This document shows positions 42,725 to 51,399 of a DNA stretch of 64,000 nucleotides, in pieces. Source of the DNA: Anaerolineae bacterium (GTDB lineage Bacteria > Chloroflexota > Anaerolineae > Promineifilales > Promineifilaceae); NCBI GenBank assembly GCA_023382655.1, contig JAHDWK010000029.1, forward strand, positions 1-64,000, read 5' to 3'. The notes beneath the pieces were generated by a model, which worked only from the letters and a program-made list of their open reading frames with translations, had not been told where the DNA came from and did no database searches. The first letter of the stretch is position 1; each line of letters starts with the position of its first letter. Both the position numbers and the translations under genes were made by a program.

Positions 42725-43741
42725 ATGACACAGATGCTTTACGGCCAGATGCTTGACGACCAAATGCTTTACGGCCGTTTCCCCACCCAACCTGACACTC
42801 CGTCTGCCAAACCTGTTTCCCGCCTGGTGCAAGGCTCCGCTTTCATCACCGCGGCCACCGTCGCCCAGGCAAAAGCGTTGTTTGATGCCGTGTTTGAAAT
42901 GGGTTGCACCGCCTTTGACACCGCCCAATCCTACAGTGGCGGTTATAGCGAACGGGCGTTAGGCCAATGGATGGCCGAGCGGGGCAACCGCGAGCAGGTG
43001 TTCATCCTCAGTAAATGCGGCCACCCCAACCAGGATCGCGATCGTGTTACCCCCTTTGACATCACCGCCGACCTGCACGACTCCCTGGCGCGGCTGAAAA
43101 CGGATTACATTGATCTCTACCTGCTGCATCGAGATGACACGGCCGTACCCGTCTCCGTTATCGTAGACACTTTCAACCAACATCTACAGGCAGGCAAAAT
43201 TCGGGCGTATGGTGGTTCCAATTGGACGGCCGGGCGGGTGCAGGAAGCGAACGAGTATGCGGCGGCAAATGGGTTAGTGGGGTTGACGGCCGTCAGCCCC
43301 CAATTCAGCCTGGCTGTGCCCGCCAAACCACCCTGGCCCGGCTGCACCTCCGTCAGCGGCGCGGCCGGGCAGGCCGAACGGGAGTGGTACGCTCGCCAGA
43401 ACATCCCGCTGTTCACCTGGTCAAGCGTCGCCGCCGGCTTCTTCTCCGGCCGTTTCACCCCGGATAATCTGGACAGTTTCGACTTCTGGCTGGACAAGGT
43501 GTGCGTAGATTCTTACTGCACCCCGGACAACTTTGCCCGCCTGGAACGGGCACAACAACTGGCCGCCGCACGTGGCCTGACGGCCATGCAAATCGCCGTC
43601 GCCTACGTCCTGAACACCGCGCCGCACAGCTTCGCCATCATCGGCAGCCGCACCCCGGAAGAGTTTAAGATGAATGTAACGGCCGTGACCTGCACTCTTT
43701 CCCCGGACGAAATTCGCTGGCTGGAAAGTGGAGAACAGTAA
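42725..43741 (+). CDS. Aldo/keto reductase
   Basis: 338-aa NAD(P)H-dependent aldo/keto reductase with an (alpha/beta)8 barrel. FDTAQSYSGGYSERALGQW contains the catalytic Asp and Tyr, HPNQDRDRV and YIDLYLLHRDD contain the Lys/His region, and IIGSRTPEEF binds the cofactor. The N-terminus is odd: MLYG is preceded by an imperfect duplication (QMLYGQMLDDQMLYGRF), so a start at the internal ATG near 42767 is also possible. It precedes an isomerase and a Gfo/Idh dehydrogenase, which suggests sugar or inositol-like metabolism. Confidence 0.9.
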   Translation: MTQMLYGQMLDDQMLYGRFPTQPDTPSAKPVSRLVQGSAFITAATVAQAKALFDAVFEMGCTAFDTAQSYSGGYSERALGQWMAERGNREQVFILSKCGHPNQDRDRVTPFDITADLHDSLARLKTDYIDLYLLHRDDTAVPVSVIVDTFNQHLQAGKIRAYGGSNWTAGRVQEANEYAAANGLVGLTAVSPQFSLAVPAKPPWPGCTSVSGAAGQAEREWYARQNIPLFTWSSVAAGFFSGRFTPDNLDSFDFWLDKVCVDSYCTPDNFARLERAQQLAAARGLTAMQIAVAYVLNTAPHSFAIIGSRTPEEFKMNVTAVTCTLSPDEIRWLESGEQ

Positions 43742-43756
43742 CCAAAACCGTTCGTA

Positions 43757-43797
43757 GTAGGCGATTTATCGCCGTCAGTGGGCGATAAATCGCCTAC
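43757..43797. repeat. GTAGGCGATTTATCGCC hairpin, copy 1
   Basis: Perfect 17-bp stem 43757-43773 / 43781-43797, loop of 7. It is repeated with one mismatch at 61630-61676. Located between the aldo/keto reductase and isomerase genes. Confidence 0.85.
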
Positions 43798-43817
43798 AAC
43801 AAACAAGAGGAATTCCC

Positions 43818-44579
43818 ATGACCAAACCGATTGCTTTACAACTGTACACCGTGCGTGAACAACTGGCGCAGGATTTTGCCGGCGTCATGCGCCGCATTGC
43901 CGATATGGGCTATGTGGGTGTGGAAACGGCTGGATTCCCGGAAGGGGTCACGGCCGTCAGCGCCAAAACATTGTTCAACGAATTGGGGCTGGCGGTGTGC
44001 GCCGCCCATGCCCCGCTGCCGCTGGGCGAACACAAGAACGAAGTGCTGGAGCGGCTGGCGGTATTGGGCTGCTCCCGGCTGGTCTGTGCCTGGCTGCCAC
44101 CCGACGAATACAAAAGTGTGGACAGCATCCGCCGCCTGTGTGACCGGGTGAATGAGGCCGCCGACGTGGCTGCCGCGCACGGTCTGACGCTGCTCATGCA
44201 CAATCACTGGTTTGAATTTGAGCCGGTGGAGGGGAAATTGCCGTACCACCTCTGGCTGGAATATCTGCATCCATCTGTGGAGTTTGAACTGGACACCTAC
44301 TGGGTGCAGGTGGGTGGGGTGGATCCGTTGACGGCCGTTGCCGACCTGGGATCGCGCCTGACCCTGCTGCACGTCAAAGATGGCCCGGCCGATAACACGC
44401 AGTCCAGCATGACGGCCGTCGGCCAGGGCATTATGAACTACGAAATCATCATCCCCGCCGCTGTTTATGCGGAGTGGATGGTGGTGGAATTAGATCGCTG
44501 CGCGACGGATATGCTCACGGCCGTGCAGCAAAGTTATACCTATCTCACTGAAAAAGGATTAGCCCATGGAACCCGTTAA
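43818..44579 (+). CDS. Sugar phosphate isomerase/epimerase (xylose isomerase-like TIM barrel)
   Basis: 253-aa AP_endonuc_2-type TIM barrel. It matches the family at IALQLYTVREQL, MGYVGVETAGFP, LLMHNHWFEFE, FELDTYWVQVGG and LLHVKDGP, which supply Glu, Asp and His metal ligands. Related to inosose dehydratase/IolE and hydroxypyruvate isomerase-like proteins. It overlaps the downstream dehydrogenase by 14 bp. AAGAGGAA precedes the ATG. Confidence 0.9.
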   Translation: MTKPIALQLYTVREQLAQDFAGVMRRIADMGYVGVETAGFPEGVTAVSAKTLFNELGLAVCAAHAPLPLGEHKNEVLERLAVLGCSRLVCAWLPPDEYKSVDSIRRLCDRVNEAADVAAAHGLTLLMHNHWFEFEPVEGKLPYHLWLEYLHPSVEFELDTYWVQVGGVDPLTAVADLGSRLTLLHVKDGPADNTQSSMTAVGQGIMNYEIIIPAAVYAEWMVVELDRCATDMLTAVQQSYTYLTEKGLAHGTR

Positions 44580-45657
44580 AGTTGGAATTATCGGCTGCGG
44601 CAATATCAGCAGCGCGTACATCAATGGCTGCCGCCTGTTTGATATGTTGGAGGTCACGGCCGTAGCCGACGTTCTGCCCGCTGTTGCCCAGGCCAAAGCG
44701 GCCGAACACAACATTCCCCGCGTGTATGACAGTCCGGCCGAACTGCTGGCCGACCCGGAGATCGAGATCGTCATCAACCTGACCATCCCCGCCGCCCACG
44801 CCGAAGTCAGTCTGGCGGCCATTGCCGCCGGCAAACACCTGCACAGCGAAAAACCGTTGGCGATCACCCGCGCCGACGGCCAGGCCATCCTGCAAGCGGC
44901 CCAGGAAAAAGGAGTGCGCGTCGGCTGCGCCCCGGACACCTTCCTGGGTGGTGGCCTGCAAACGTGCCGCCAACTCATTGACGAGGGGGCGATTGGCGAG
45001 CCGGTGGCCGCCACCGCCTTCATGCTCAGTCATGGGCCGGAGGGGTGGCATCCCAACCCCACCTTCTTCTACAAAGTGGGGGCCGGGCCGATGTTTGATA
45101 TGGGGCCGTATTACATCACGGCGTTGGTGCATTTGCTGGGACCGGTGCGCCAGGTAGCGGCCATCGCCCGCGCCTCCTTCCCGGAGCGGGTGGCCGCCAA
45201 CGGCGAGCGCATCGGTGTGGATGTGCCCACCCATGTGGCCGGGACGATGCAAATGCACTCTGGCGCGGTTGTCACCATGATCACCAGCTTTGACTGCTGG
45301 GGCCACCACCTGCCGCGCATTGAGATTTATGGTTCGGCCGGTTCGCTGAGTGTGCCCGACCCCAACATTTTTGGTGGCCCGGTGCGGCTGCGCCGTTCGG
45401 CCAGCAATGAGTGGGAAGAGATGCCGTTGACGCACAGTGACGAGGTGCGGCGGGGCATTGGGGTGGCGGATATGGCGTATGGGTTAAGGTACGGCCGTGC
45501 CCATCGCGCCTCCGGTGAACTGGCCTACCATGTGCTGGATGTGATGCACACCTTTTATGATTCGTCGCTTCAGGAGCAGCATGTACGGGTGGAGAGTAAC
45601 TGTGACCAGCCACGGCCGTTGCCACCCGGCCTACCTCTGGGCATGCTAGATCGTTAA
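44566..45657 (+). CDS. Gfo/Idh/MocA family oxidoreductase
   Basis: 363-aa NAD(P)-dependent dehydrogenase. Rossmann motif GIIGCGNISSAY (about residues 7-18), HLHSEKPLAITRADG containing the EKP motif with the catalytic Lys, and the C-terminal alpha/beta domain with MFDMGPYYITALVHLLGP. Family members oxidise inositol, glucose or other sugars. Coupled by overlap to the isomerase, so the two plus the aldo/keto reductase form a sugar or polyol pathway of unknown substrate. Confidence 0.92.
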   Translation: MEPVKVGIIGCGNISSAYINGCRLFDMLEVTAVADVLPAVAQAKAAEHNIPRVYDSPAELLADPEIEIVINLTIPAAHAEVSLAAIAAGKHLHSEKPLAITRADGQAILQAAQEKGVRVGCAPDTFLGGGLQTCRQLIDEGAIGEPVAATAFMLSHGPEGWHPNPTFFYKVGAGPMFDMGPYYITALVHLLGPVRQVAAIARASFPERVAANGERIGVDVPTHVAGTMQMHSGAVVTMITSFDCWGHHLPRIEIYGSAGSLSVPDPNIFGGPVRLRRSASNEWEEMPLTHSDEVRRGIGVADMAYGLRYGRAHRASGELAYHVLDVMHTFYDSSLQEQHVRVESNCDQPRPLPPGLPLGMLDR

Positions 45658-45658
45658 A

Positions 45659-45722
45659 AGTGCCCGGCAGGGGGCGAAACGCCCTGTACATCCCAGTACC
45701 TGTTGCCCCGTGCCTGGCACTG
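45659..45722. repeat. GTGCCAGGCA hairpin, copy 2
   Basis: AAGTGCCCGGCAGGGGGC pairs with GCCCCGTGCCTGGCACT; an inner GGGGCGAAACGCCC-like inversion is also present. Same family as 22006-22075. Confidence 0.75.
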
Positions 45723-45812
45723 ACCCAAAACCCTTTGTGAAAATCCTCACATTGAATTACACTTAGACCATTACAGTTTCCCACTGAATTTTGACAAAAG
45801 GATAGGTGAGCT

Positions 45813-47420
45813 ATGCAAAACTTTGGCGCAAATGTCAGCAAGTATGGAGTCGAAAATCACGGCATTCGTAATGCCGGTGTCGTTTATTGGAATTTACCCA
45901 CCCCTTTGCTCTATGAAGAAGTGATCCACCGCCACGAAGGGGTGATTACCCATCTTGGCCCGTTGGTGGTTTCGACGGGTGATCATACCGGTCGTTCACC
46001 CAATGACAAGTTTATCGTGGAAGAACCCACCAGCGAAAAGGACATCTGGTGGGGCAAGGTAAACCGGCCCATTTCCCAGGAAAAATTCGATAACCTTTAC
46101 CGCCGTATCATTGCCTATATTCAAAACCGGGACATCTTTGTCTTTGATGGCTATGTAGGGGCTGATCCGCGCTATCAAATGCCGGTGCGCATCATTACCG
46201 AGTATGCCTGGCACAATCTGTTTTCGCGCAATATGTTCATCCGCGAGCGCAACCCGGACAAGTTGGCGAACCATGTGCCCGAATTTACGGTCATTGATAT
46301 GCCCCGTTTCCATGCCGAACCGGAATTTGATGGTACGCGCAGCCAGACCTTTATCCTGGTGGATTTTGGCAGGCGGCTGGTGATTATTGGCGGCACAGAG
46401 TATGGTGGCGAAATCAAGAAGAGCATCTTTTCGGCCATGAATTATTATCTGCCTAAACGTGGCGTGATGAGTATGCATTGCAGCGCCAATTATGGGGCGG
46501 ATGTAGACGATGTAGCCCTCTTTTTTGGCCTGAGTGGAACCGGCAAAACCACCCTCAGCAGTGATCCCAAGCGCACGTTAATTGGTGATGATGAACATGG
46601 CTGGAGCGATGATGGCGTCTTTAATTTTGAAGGTGGCTGTTATGCTAAAGTGATTCGCCTTGACCCACAGGGTGAGCCGGAGATTTACCAGACCACACGC
46701 ATGTTTGGCACGGTGCTGGAAAATGTGATCTATGATTCGGCCACTCACCAGATTAACCTGAACGATGATTCACGCACGGAAAATACCCGTTCCAGTTATC
46801 CCATTACGCACATTTCCCGCGCCGACCCGGGTGGCGTGGGCGGGCATCCGAAGAATATCCTGTTCCTGACGGCCGATGCCTTTGGCGTGCTGCCGCCCAT
46901 ATCCCGGCTGACGGAAGCGCAGGCGATGTACCACTTTTTGAGCGGTTACACAGCGAAGGTGGCGGGTACGGAGCGGGGCGTCACCGAGCCACAGCCGAAC
47001 TTTAGCACCTGTTTTGGCGCGCCGTTTATGCCGCTGCATCCGGGGGTGTATGGCAAGCTGTTGGGTGAGAAGATTGCGCAGCACGGGGTGAAGGTGTGGC
47101 TGGTGAATACGGGTTGGACGGGCGGGCCGTATGGCGTGGGCAGCCGGATGAAACTGGCGTATACACGGGCGATGGTCACGGCCGTTGTCGAAAACCAGCT
47201 AGACGATGTCGCCTTTACGGCCGAACCCTACTTTGGCCTGCAAATCCCTACCCATGTGCCCGGTGTCCCCGAAGAGGCGCTCAACCCGCGTAACACCTGG
47301 GCGGACAAAGATGCCTACGACGCCCAGGCGCGCAAACTGGTGGGCATGTTTATTGAGAACTTCAAGCAGTTTGAAGCCGGTGTGACGGCAGAGATTAAGG
47401 CGGCGGGGCCGGGGCAGTGA
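45813..47420 (+). CDS. pckA: Phosphoenolpyruvate carboxykinase (ATP)
   Basis: 535-aa ATP-dependent PEP carboxykinase, converting oxaloacetate to PEP in gluconeogenesis. The kinase-1a P-loop GLSGTGKTTLSSD lies near residue 236, preceded by MHCSANYGADVDDVALFFG. Also seen: DHTGRSPNDKF, DDEHGWSDDGVFNFEGGCYAKVI, and WLVNTGWTGGPYGVG. Normal length. Own ribosome-binding site AAAGGA. Only one ACGGCCGT, near its 3' end, in 1.6 kb. Confidence 0.98.
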   Translation: MQNFGANVSKYGVENHGIRNAGVVYWNLPTPLLYEEVIHRHEGVITHLGPLVVSTGDHTGRSPNDKFIVEEPTSEKDIWWGKVNRPISQEKFDNLYRRIIAYIQNRDIFVFDGYVGADPRYQMPVRIITEYAWHNLFSRNMFIRERNPDKLANHVPEFTVIDMPRFHAEPEFDGTRSQTFILVDFGRRLVIIGGTEYGGEIKKSIFSAMNYYLPKRGVMSMHCSANYGADVDDVALFFGLSGTGKTTLSSDPKRTLIGDDEHGWSDDGVFNFEGGCYAKVIRLDPQGEPEIYQTTRMFGTVLENVIYDSATHQINLNDDSRTENTRSSYPITHISRADPGGVGGHPKNILFLTADAFGVLPPISRLTEAQAMYHFLSGYTAKVAGTERGVTEPQPNFSTCFGAPFMPLHPGVYGKLLGEKIAQHGVKVWLVNTGWTGGPYGVGSRMKLAYTRAMVTAVVENQLDDVAFTAEPYFGLQIPTHVPGVPEEALNPRNTWADKDAYDAQARKLVGMFIENFKQFEAGVTAEIKAAGPGQ

Positions 47421-47492
47421 GCGGTAAGCAGTCAGCAGTGAGCGGTGTGGTTATTTACTGCTTACCGCTCACTGCTGACTGTACACTGTTTA
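47416..47492. repeat. Word-repeat hairpin (CAGTGAGCGGT type)
   Basis: CAGTGAGCGGTAAGCAGTCAGCAGTGAGCGG on the left; CTGCTTACCGCTCACTGCTGACTGTACACTG on the right: a 30-bp imperfect stem between convergent genes. It overlaps the pckA stop. Same words as 14640-14710. Confidence 0.88.
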
Positions 47493-49202
47493 CTCCACAC
47501 CTCTTTCCGCCCGCCACTTTTCTCGGTTGGCGGCGCGGGCGATTTTGCCGCTGGAGGTTTTCAGCAGCCAGTGGGGGCCAACCAGATGGACGTAGCTGAT
47601 GGTTACACCGTTTTGCCGGGCCACCTCCTGGCGGATGGTTTTATTGATTTCTTTGCGCTCGGCGGGGTTGCTGGTTTTCACCTCGGCCACCACCGCGATG
47701 AGTTCGGTGCCTTCTTTTTCATCCGACACGCCAAAACAGACGGTACGGCCAGGATGGACGCCGGGCACATCGTTGACAATAGCTTCAATGTCCTGGGGAT
47801 AGATATTTTTCCCGGCGTTGATGATCAGGTCTTTGTCCCGGCCAATGACAAAAACCTCCCCATTCACCGTGTAACCTCGGTCGCCGGTTTTGTACCAGCC
47901 ATTGACGAACGGCCGTAAATCAGGCCGCCGGTAGTATTCCGTGAGCATACAATTGCTGCGGATGGCAATTTCGCCCACATAGCGGTCGGGCAGGACACGG
48001 CCGTCGCCATCCCACACCGCCACTTCCGTACCCGCAATCACCGGCCCGCAGGAGACTTTGACGGCCGCATGGGGATCGTCGGCCGTGACTGACTTCGCAT
48101 ATTGATTATGGGTTAGTTCTTGCTCGTCTACGGTGTCCAGGACGGCCGTGCGTCCCGGCACGGTTTGGGTGACGGCAAACGTGTTTTCGGCCATGGCATA
48201 ACTGACGCCCAACATCTCCGGGCGGACGCCGTTTTCGGCAAAGGCTGCCAGGAAAAGCTGGTGACTGTCATGCCGCACCGGTTCGGAACAGTTGATGAAC
48301 AGGCGCATGGAAGCCAGCGACAGCCCCTCTTTGTCCCGCGCCCGGATGCGGCGGGCGCAGTGGTTGTAGGCGAAGTTGGGCAGCCAGCAAAGCGTGCCCT
48401 GGTAGTCGTGAATGGCGCGCAGCAGCAGGGCGGGGTGGCTGACCCAGTCAAATGGGGACATCAGCACCAGGGGGATGCCCTGCACCAGCGGCAGTAAAAA
48501 CCCGGCAATCAGCCCCATGTCATGGTAGAGCGGCAGCCAGCTTACAATCACATCCTGTTCATTTAAGTGCAGGGAGTCGCTGTGGCTGGCAAGCTGATTG
48601 AGCACGGCCGTGTGCGACAACGCTACCCCTTTTTGCAATCCGGTCGTGCCGGAGGAGTGTTGTAGGAAGGCGATATGATCGGGAGATTGGGAGATTGGGA
48701 GATCAGGAGATTGATAATCTCTTAATCTCGCGGTGTCCTCACCGCCAATCTCCCAATCTCTAATCTCCAATCTCCCCAATACCTGACAATCTACGGCCGT
48801 TTGCAACTGCGGCGCAAATTCATCCGTCGTCAGCACTGCTTTGACGGCCGACAGCCGCACCAATGTGGCCATGTGGTGCATGTAAATGTCGGCGTCCAGC
48901 TTTTCGGTGAGGGTGGGGAACATGGAGGGGATGGCGCCCACCAGCAGTGCGCCCCAAAAGGCGTAAATGCTTTCCAGATTTTGGGTGTGGGCGATGATGA
49001 CCAGATCACCCGGCTGAATGCTCAGTCGCCGCAACCAATTCGCATAACCAATAACAGCCTGCCGGAACATCTGGCGCGAGATGATTTCCGGCAGGCTGTC
49101 AGTTTGCAGGTAAATGATGGCCGGTGCGGTGGCATCTACGGCCGTGAGCGCCACCGCATCGAGCAGGGTATGCAAGGACGGCCGTGTTGTCAGCGTGAGC
49201 AT
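47490..49202 (-). CDS. Fatty acyl-AMP ligase-like adenylate-forming enzyme
   Basis: 570-aa AMP-binding enzyme of the FAAL/FadD32-like group. It has the P-loop LQHSSGTTGLQKGV, WLPLYHDMGLIAGFL, NCSEPVRHDS, VSYAMAENTFAVT (A5-like), TGDRGYTVNGEVFVIGRDKDLI and the final Lys in KTSSGKIARA. FAALs activate fatty acids as acyl-AMP for transfer to carrier proteins; no PKS or ACP is present nearby. Residues about 140-175 (EIRDWEIGGEDTARLRDY and following) are encoded by word-repeat DNA at 48679-48780, inserted in frame. Confidence 0.9.
   Translation of the reverse strand: MLTLTTRPSLHTLLDAVALTAVDATAPAIIYLQTDSLPEIISRQMFRQAVIGYANWLRRLSIQPGDLVIIAHTQNLESIYAFWGALLVGAIPSMFPTLTEKLDADIYMHHMATLVRLSAVKAVLTTDEFAPQLQTAVDCQVLGRLEIRDWEIGGEDTARLRDYQSPDLPISQSPDHIAFLQHSSGTTGLQKGVALSHTAVLNQLASHSDSLHLNEQDVIVSWLPLYHDMGLIAGFLLPLVQGIPLVLMSPFDWVSHPALLLRAIHDYQGTLCWLPNFAYNHCARRIRARDKEGLSLASMRLFINCSEPVRHDSHQLFLAAFAENGVRPEMLGVSYAMAENTFAVTQTVPGRTAVLDTVDEQELTHNQYAKSVTADDPHAAVKVSCGPVIAGTEVAVWDGDGRVLPDRYVGEIAIRSNCMLTEYYRRPDLRPFVNGWYKTGDRGYTVNGEVFVIGRDKDLIINAGKNIYPQDIEAIVNDVPGVHPGRTVCFGVSDEKEGTELIAVVAEVKTSNPAERKEINKTIRQEVARQNGVTISYVHLVGPHWLLKTSSGKIARAANREKWRAERGVE
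48679..48780. repeat. Word-repeat element inside acyl-AMP ligase gene
   Basis: Left: GGGAGATTGGGAGATTGGG with GATCAGGAGATTGATAATC; right: CCAATCTCCCAATCTC, TAATCTCCAATCTCCCC, a near-complement. Between them the core CTCGCGGTGTCCTCACCGCC (48727-48746) is the reverse complement, with one mismatch, of the core in trpF. It is translated in frame without a stop. Confidence 0.88.
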
Positions 49203-49258
49203 GGGTGATCAGTAATAGGTGAGGGTGAACTGATTACCGATCACCGATTACTGGTTTT
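49203..49258. repeat. Word-repeat hairpin (GATCAGTAATAGGTG type)
   Basis: GGTGATCAGTAATAGGTGAGGG against CTGATTACCGATCACCGATTACTGG, between two minus-strand genes. Related words occur at 60664-60722. Confidence 0.75.
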
Positions 49259-51164
49259 ACGGCCATTCCGTCGCTGCTTCGCCGTTGCTCAAATCCACAC
49301 CTACCAGGGTATCCAGCGTCAGGTATACATGGCTGGGGGTGCGGGTGAGTCCTTCCCAATAGTCGCTGCTCAAGTTGTTTTTCACTTCGTAATTGAGCGC
49401 GCCGGTAACGGTGTTGAGCGATTGCACCAGCAATTCAGGTGGATCGGGGGTGGCAAATAGTTGCAGAATGTAGAGACCGTTGGCCGTGAGTTGGTATGTC
49501 CAGCGGTCGTCAAACGGATCCATGTCAAACAGGTATTCGGCGGTGAGGGTATGCTGCCACAGCCGCTCGCCAGTGGTTTTGTTTACCCCCCACACTTCCA
49601 CCTGGGTTGTACCGCGCTGACGTTCCACCCAGATAACGGCCGTGTCCCCTTGCACCCCAATCGGCCACATCTCATAATCGTCATCCCTCAGGTTAAACTG
49701 AATCGCACCGCTGCTCAAATCAACCAGCGCCACTCCCTGGCTGGAAGATTCATAAGCGGGCAGCATCAATGTCTGGCCGTTGAAGGCAAAGTAAGGCGAG
49801 AAGTTCCATTCGGTGACGATGCCCCGGCCGATGGAGGAAGAAATGCCGGTATCATCCCCCGGCAGGCGCGTTTGCCAGACGGGTTGGCCTGTATCTGGGT
49901 TCCACTCTTCCAGACATTCCGGGCCGTTGATGCTTTCGCCCCACAGGAAAAAGAGGCGATCCTGCGCTTCGTCTATAAATATCTGGTCATAATAGCCAAA
50001 GGGGGAGGGATCAAAGAAATTGTCAATGTCTGGGCACATAGGCACCAATTGCAAGGACAGTTCACCGCTGTTGATGTCGTACAACTTCAGGGCGTAACCA
50101 AATGTGCCAGCCTTCTCAGATTCATCTAAAACGGCCACTTTATCTTTGAGGATGGCTAAACCGACAAACCCTTCTTCCAGGTAAATGGGGGTGTCGCTTT
50201 CCAGGCGGGCCTGCCACAAGGTTTGCCCGGTGGTGGCGTTCAGGCCATAGAGGGTGTTATCGGCCGTCAGCGCCACTACCACCCCCTGATCAGAGCGCAG
50301 GCAGCCATAACAGCGTTTGTCTACAACGTCGCTGAGATTGGCTTGCCAGACCTGTTCGCCGCTGGCCCGGTTTAGAGCATACAAGGTGCTGCCGCTGGTG
50401 TAGTACACCTGCTGGTTATCGAAGCCGACGTTGAAGCCGAGATTATTGCTGGAATCACCAACTTCGGCTTCCCAGCGTGTGGTACGACGGCTGTCACTCG
50501 CTTCTGTGTAACTGAGCAGGATGGTGTTACTGTTGTTGGCATATTGCCAGTTTTCCACAATCAGGTCAGCGCCCAACCCATCGCCGCCCCCGGTGGTGAC
50601 AATGGGGCTGTTTTGAATGTTGCGGTTGATGATCGCTACCTGACTGCCCATTTCCTCGACAAAGGTTTCAAATTCCCCTTCGGATACCTGTTGGATAAAT
50701 GTTCCTGGGTCTTCAATGATTTGGGTAATGGAAAAGAAGGGGACCATGGCGGCGACGACAATGCCCAGGGTGAACAAGAGAATGACGATGCCCACAATAC
50801 AGCCACAACTGCTGTTGCCGGTGGAGGGAGAGATGGTAGTGACGGTCACGGCCGTGGGCTTGCCCATTTCCAGACCATCCACAATGTCTTTGGCCTCTTT
50901 CAGCCCTACACCAAATGTTTCCCGGTATAGTTTAATGGCTTCAATTTTCTGTCCGTGATGCACCAGTTCCAGAATTTGATGGATGGCCTGTGCTTTTTCC
51001 GGTGATTCACCGCCCATATAACCGGCCTGGTAAGCGCCGGCGCGCATATTTTCGGGCACGATGATGGTGGTGCCACAAAATTCACAGCGGATGGTTTCGG
51101 AACGGCCGTCATAATCCAGCGAGGCATTACAGGATGGGCATTTGAGGGCTTGCATTTGTGTCAT
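49257..51164 (-). CDS. Zinc-ribbon / L7-L12-like / PQQ beta-propeller membrane protein
   Basis: 635-aa protein with an unusual order. A zinc ribbon (residues 9-32, CPSCNASL and CEFCGTTI) comes first. Then about 75-110 resembles the ribosomal L7/L12 C-terminal fold (KIEAIKLYRETFGVGLKEAKDIV). A single transmembrane helix (about 135-158) follows, then an exported region of PQQ/WD-like propeller blades (YALNRASGEQVWQANL, YGLNATTGQTLWQARL, WGVNKTTGERLWQHTL). The propeller probably binds a ligand or partner outside while the N-terminus signals inside. ATG 51164 has AAGGAG; the frame to 51329 was rejected. Confidence 0.82.
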   Translation of the reverse strand: MTQMQALKCPSCNASLDYDGRSETIRCEFCGTTIIVPENMRAGAYQAGYMGGESPEKAQAIHQILELVHHGQKIEAIKLYRETFGVGLKEAKDIVDGLEMGKPTAVTVTTISPSTGNSSCGCIVGIVILLFTLGIVVAAMVPFFSITQIIEDPGTFIQQVSEGEFETFVEEMGSQVAIINRNIQNSPIVTTGGGDGLGADLIVENWQYANNSNTILLSYTEASDSRRTTRWEAEVGDSSNNLGFNVGFDNQQVYYTSGSTLYALNRASGEQVWQANLSDVVDKRCYGCLRSDQGVVVALTADNTLYGLNATTGQTLWQARLESDTPIYLEEGFVGLAILKDKVAVLDESEKAGTFGYALKLYDINSGELSLQLVPMCPDIDNFFDPSPFGYYDQIFIDEAQDRLFFLWGESINGPECLEEWNPDTGQPVWQTRLPGDDTGISSSIGRGIVTEWNFSPYFAFNGQTLMLPAYESSSQGVALVDLSSGAIQFNLRDDDYEMWPIGVQGDTAVIWVERQRGTTQVEVWGVNKTTGERLWQHTLTAEYLFDMDPFDDRWTYQLTANGLYILQLFATPDPPELLVQSLNTVTGALNYEVKNNLSSDYWEGLTRTPSHVYLTLDTLVGVDLSNGEAATEWP

Positions 51165-51399
51165 ATTCTCTCCTTGTGTGCAAAGTTGACATGGTAAGCG
51201 GCAGTATTGTGCATTGTGGACGGAATCGTACCGCCGTACCGGGCGGGTTGTCAATGAATCGGTATGATCTGTTGACGGTATTGTAGGGCACGGCCGTCCG
51301 AAAGTCGTCCGAACCTCATCCTGACGCAAGAATCGGGTGGAGAGTTCGGGTTGCTTTTGTTACAGTACACTCATCACAATTTTACCGGAGGATTTACCC

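Noticed and set aside
48661..48790. Possible CRISPR or VNTR because of repeated GAGATTGGG words
   Set aside because: No regular repeat-spacer structure; the arms are inverted and the stretch is translated in frame.
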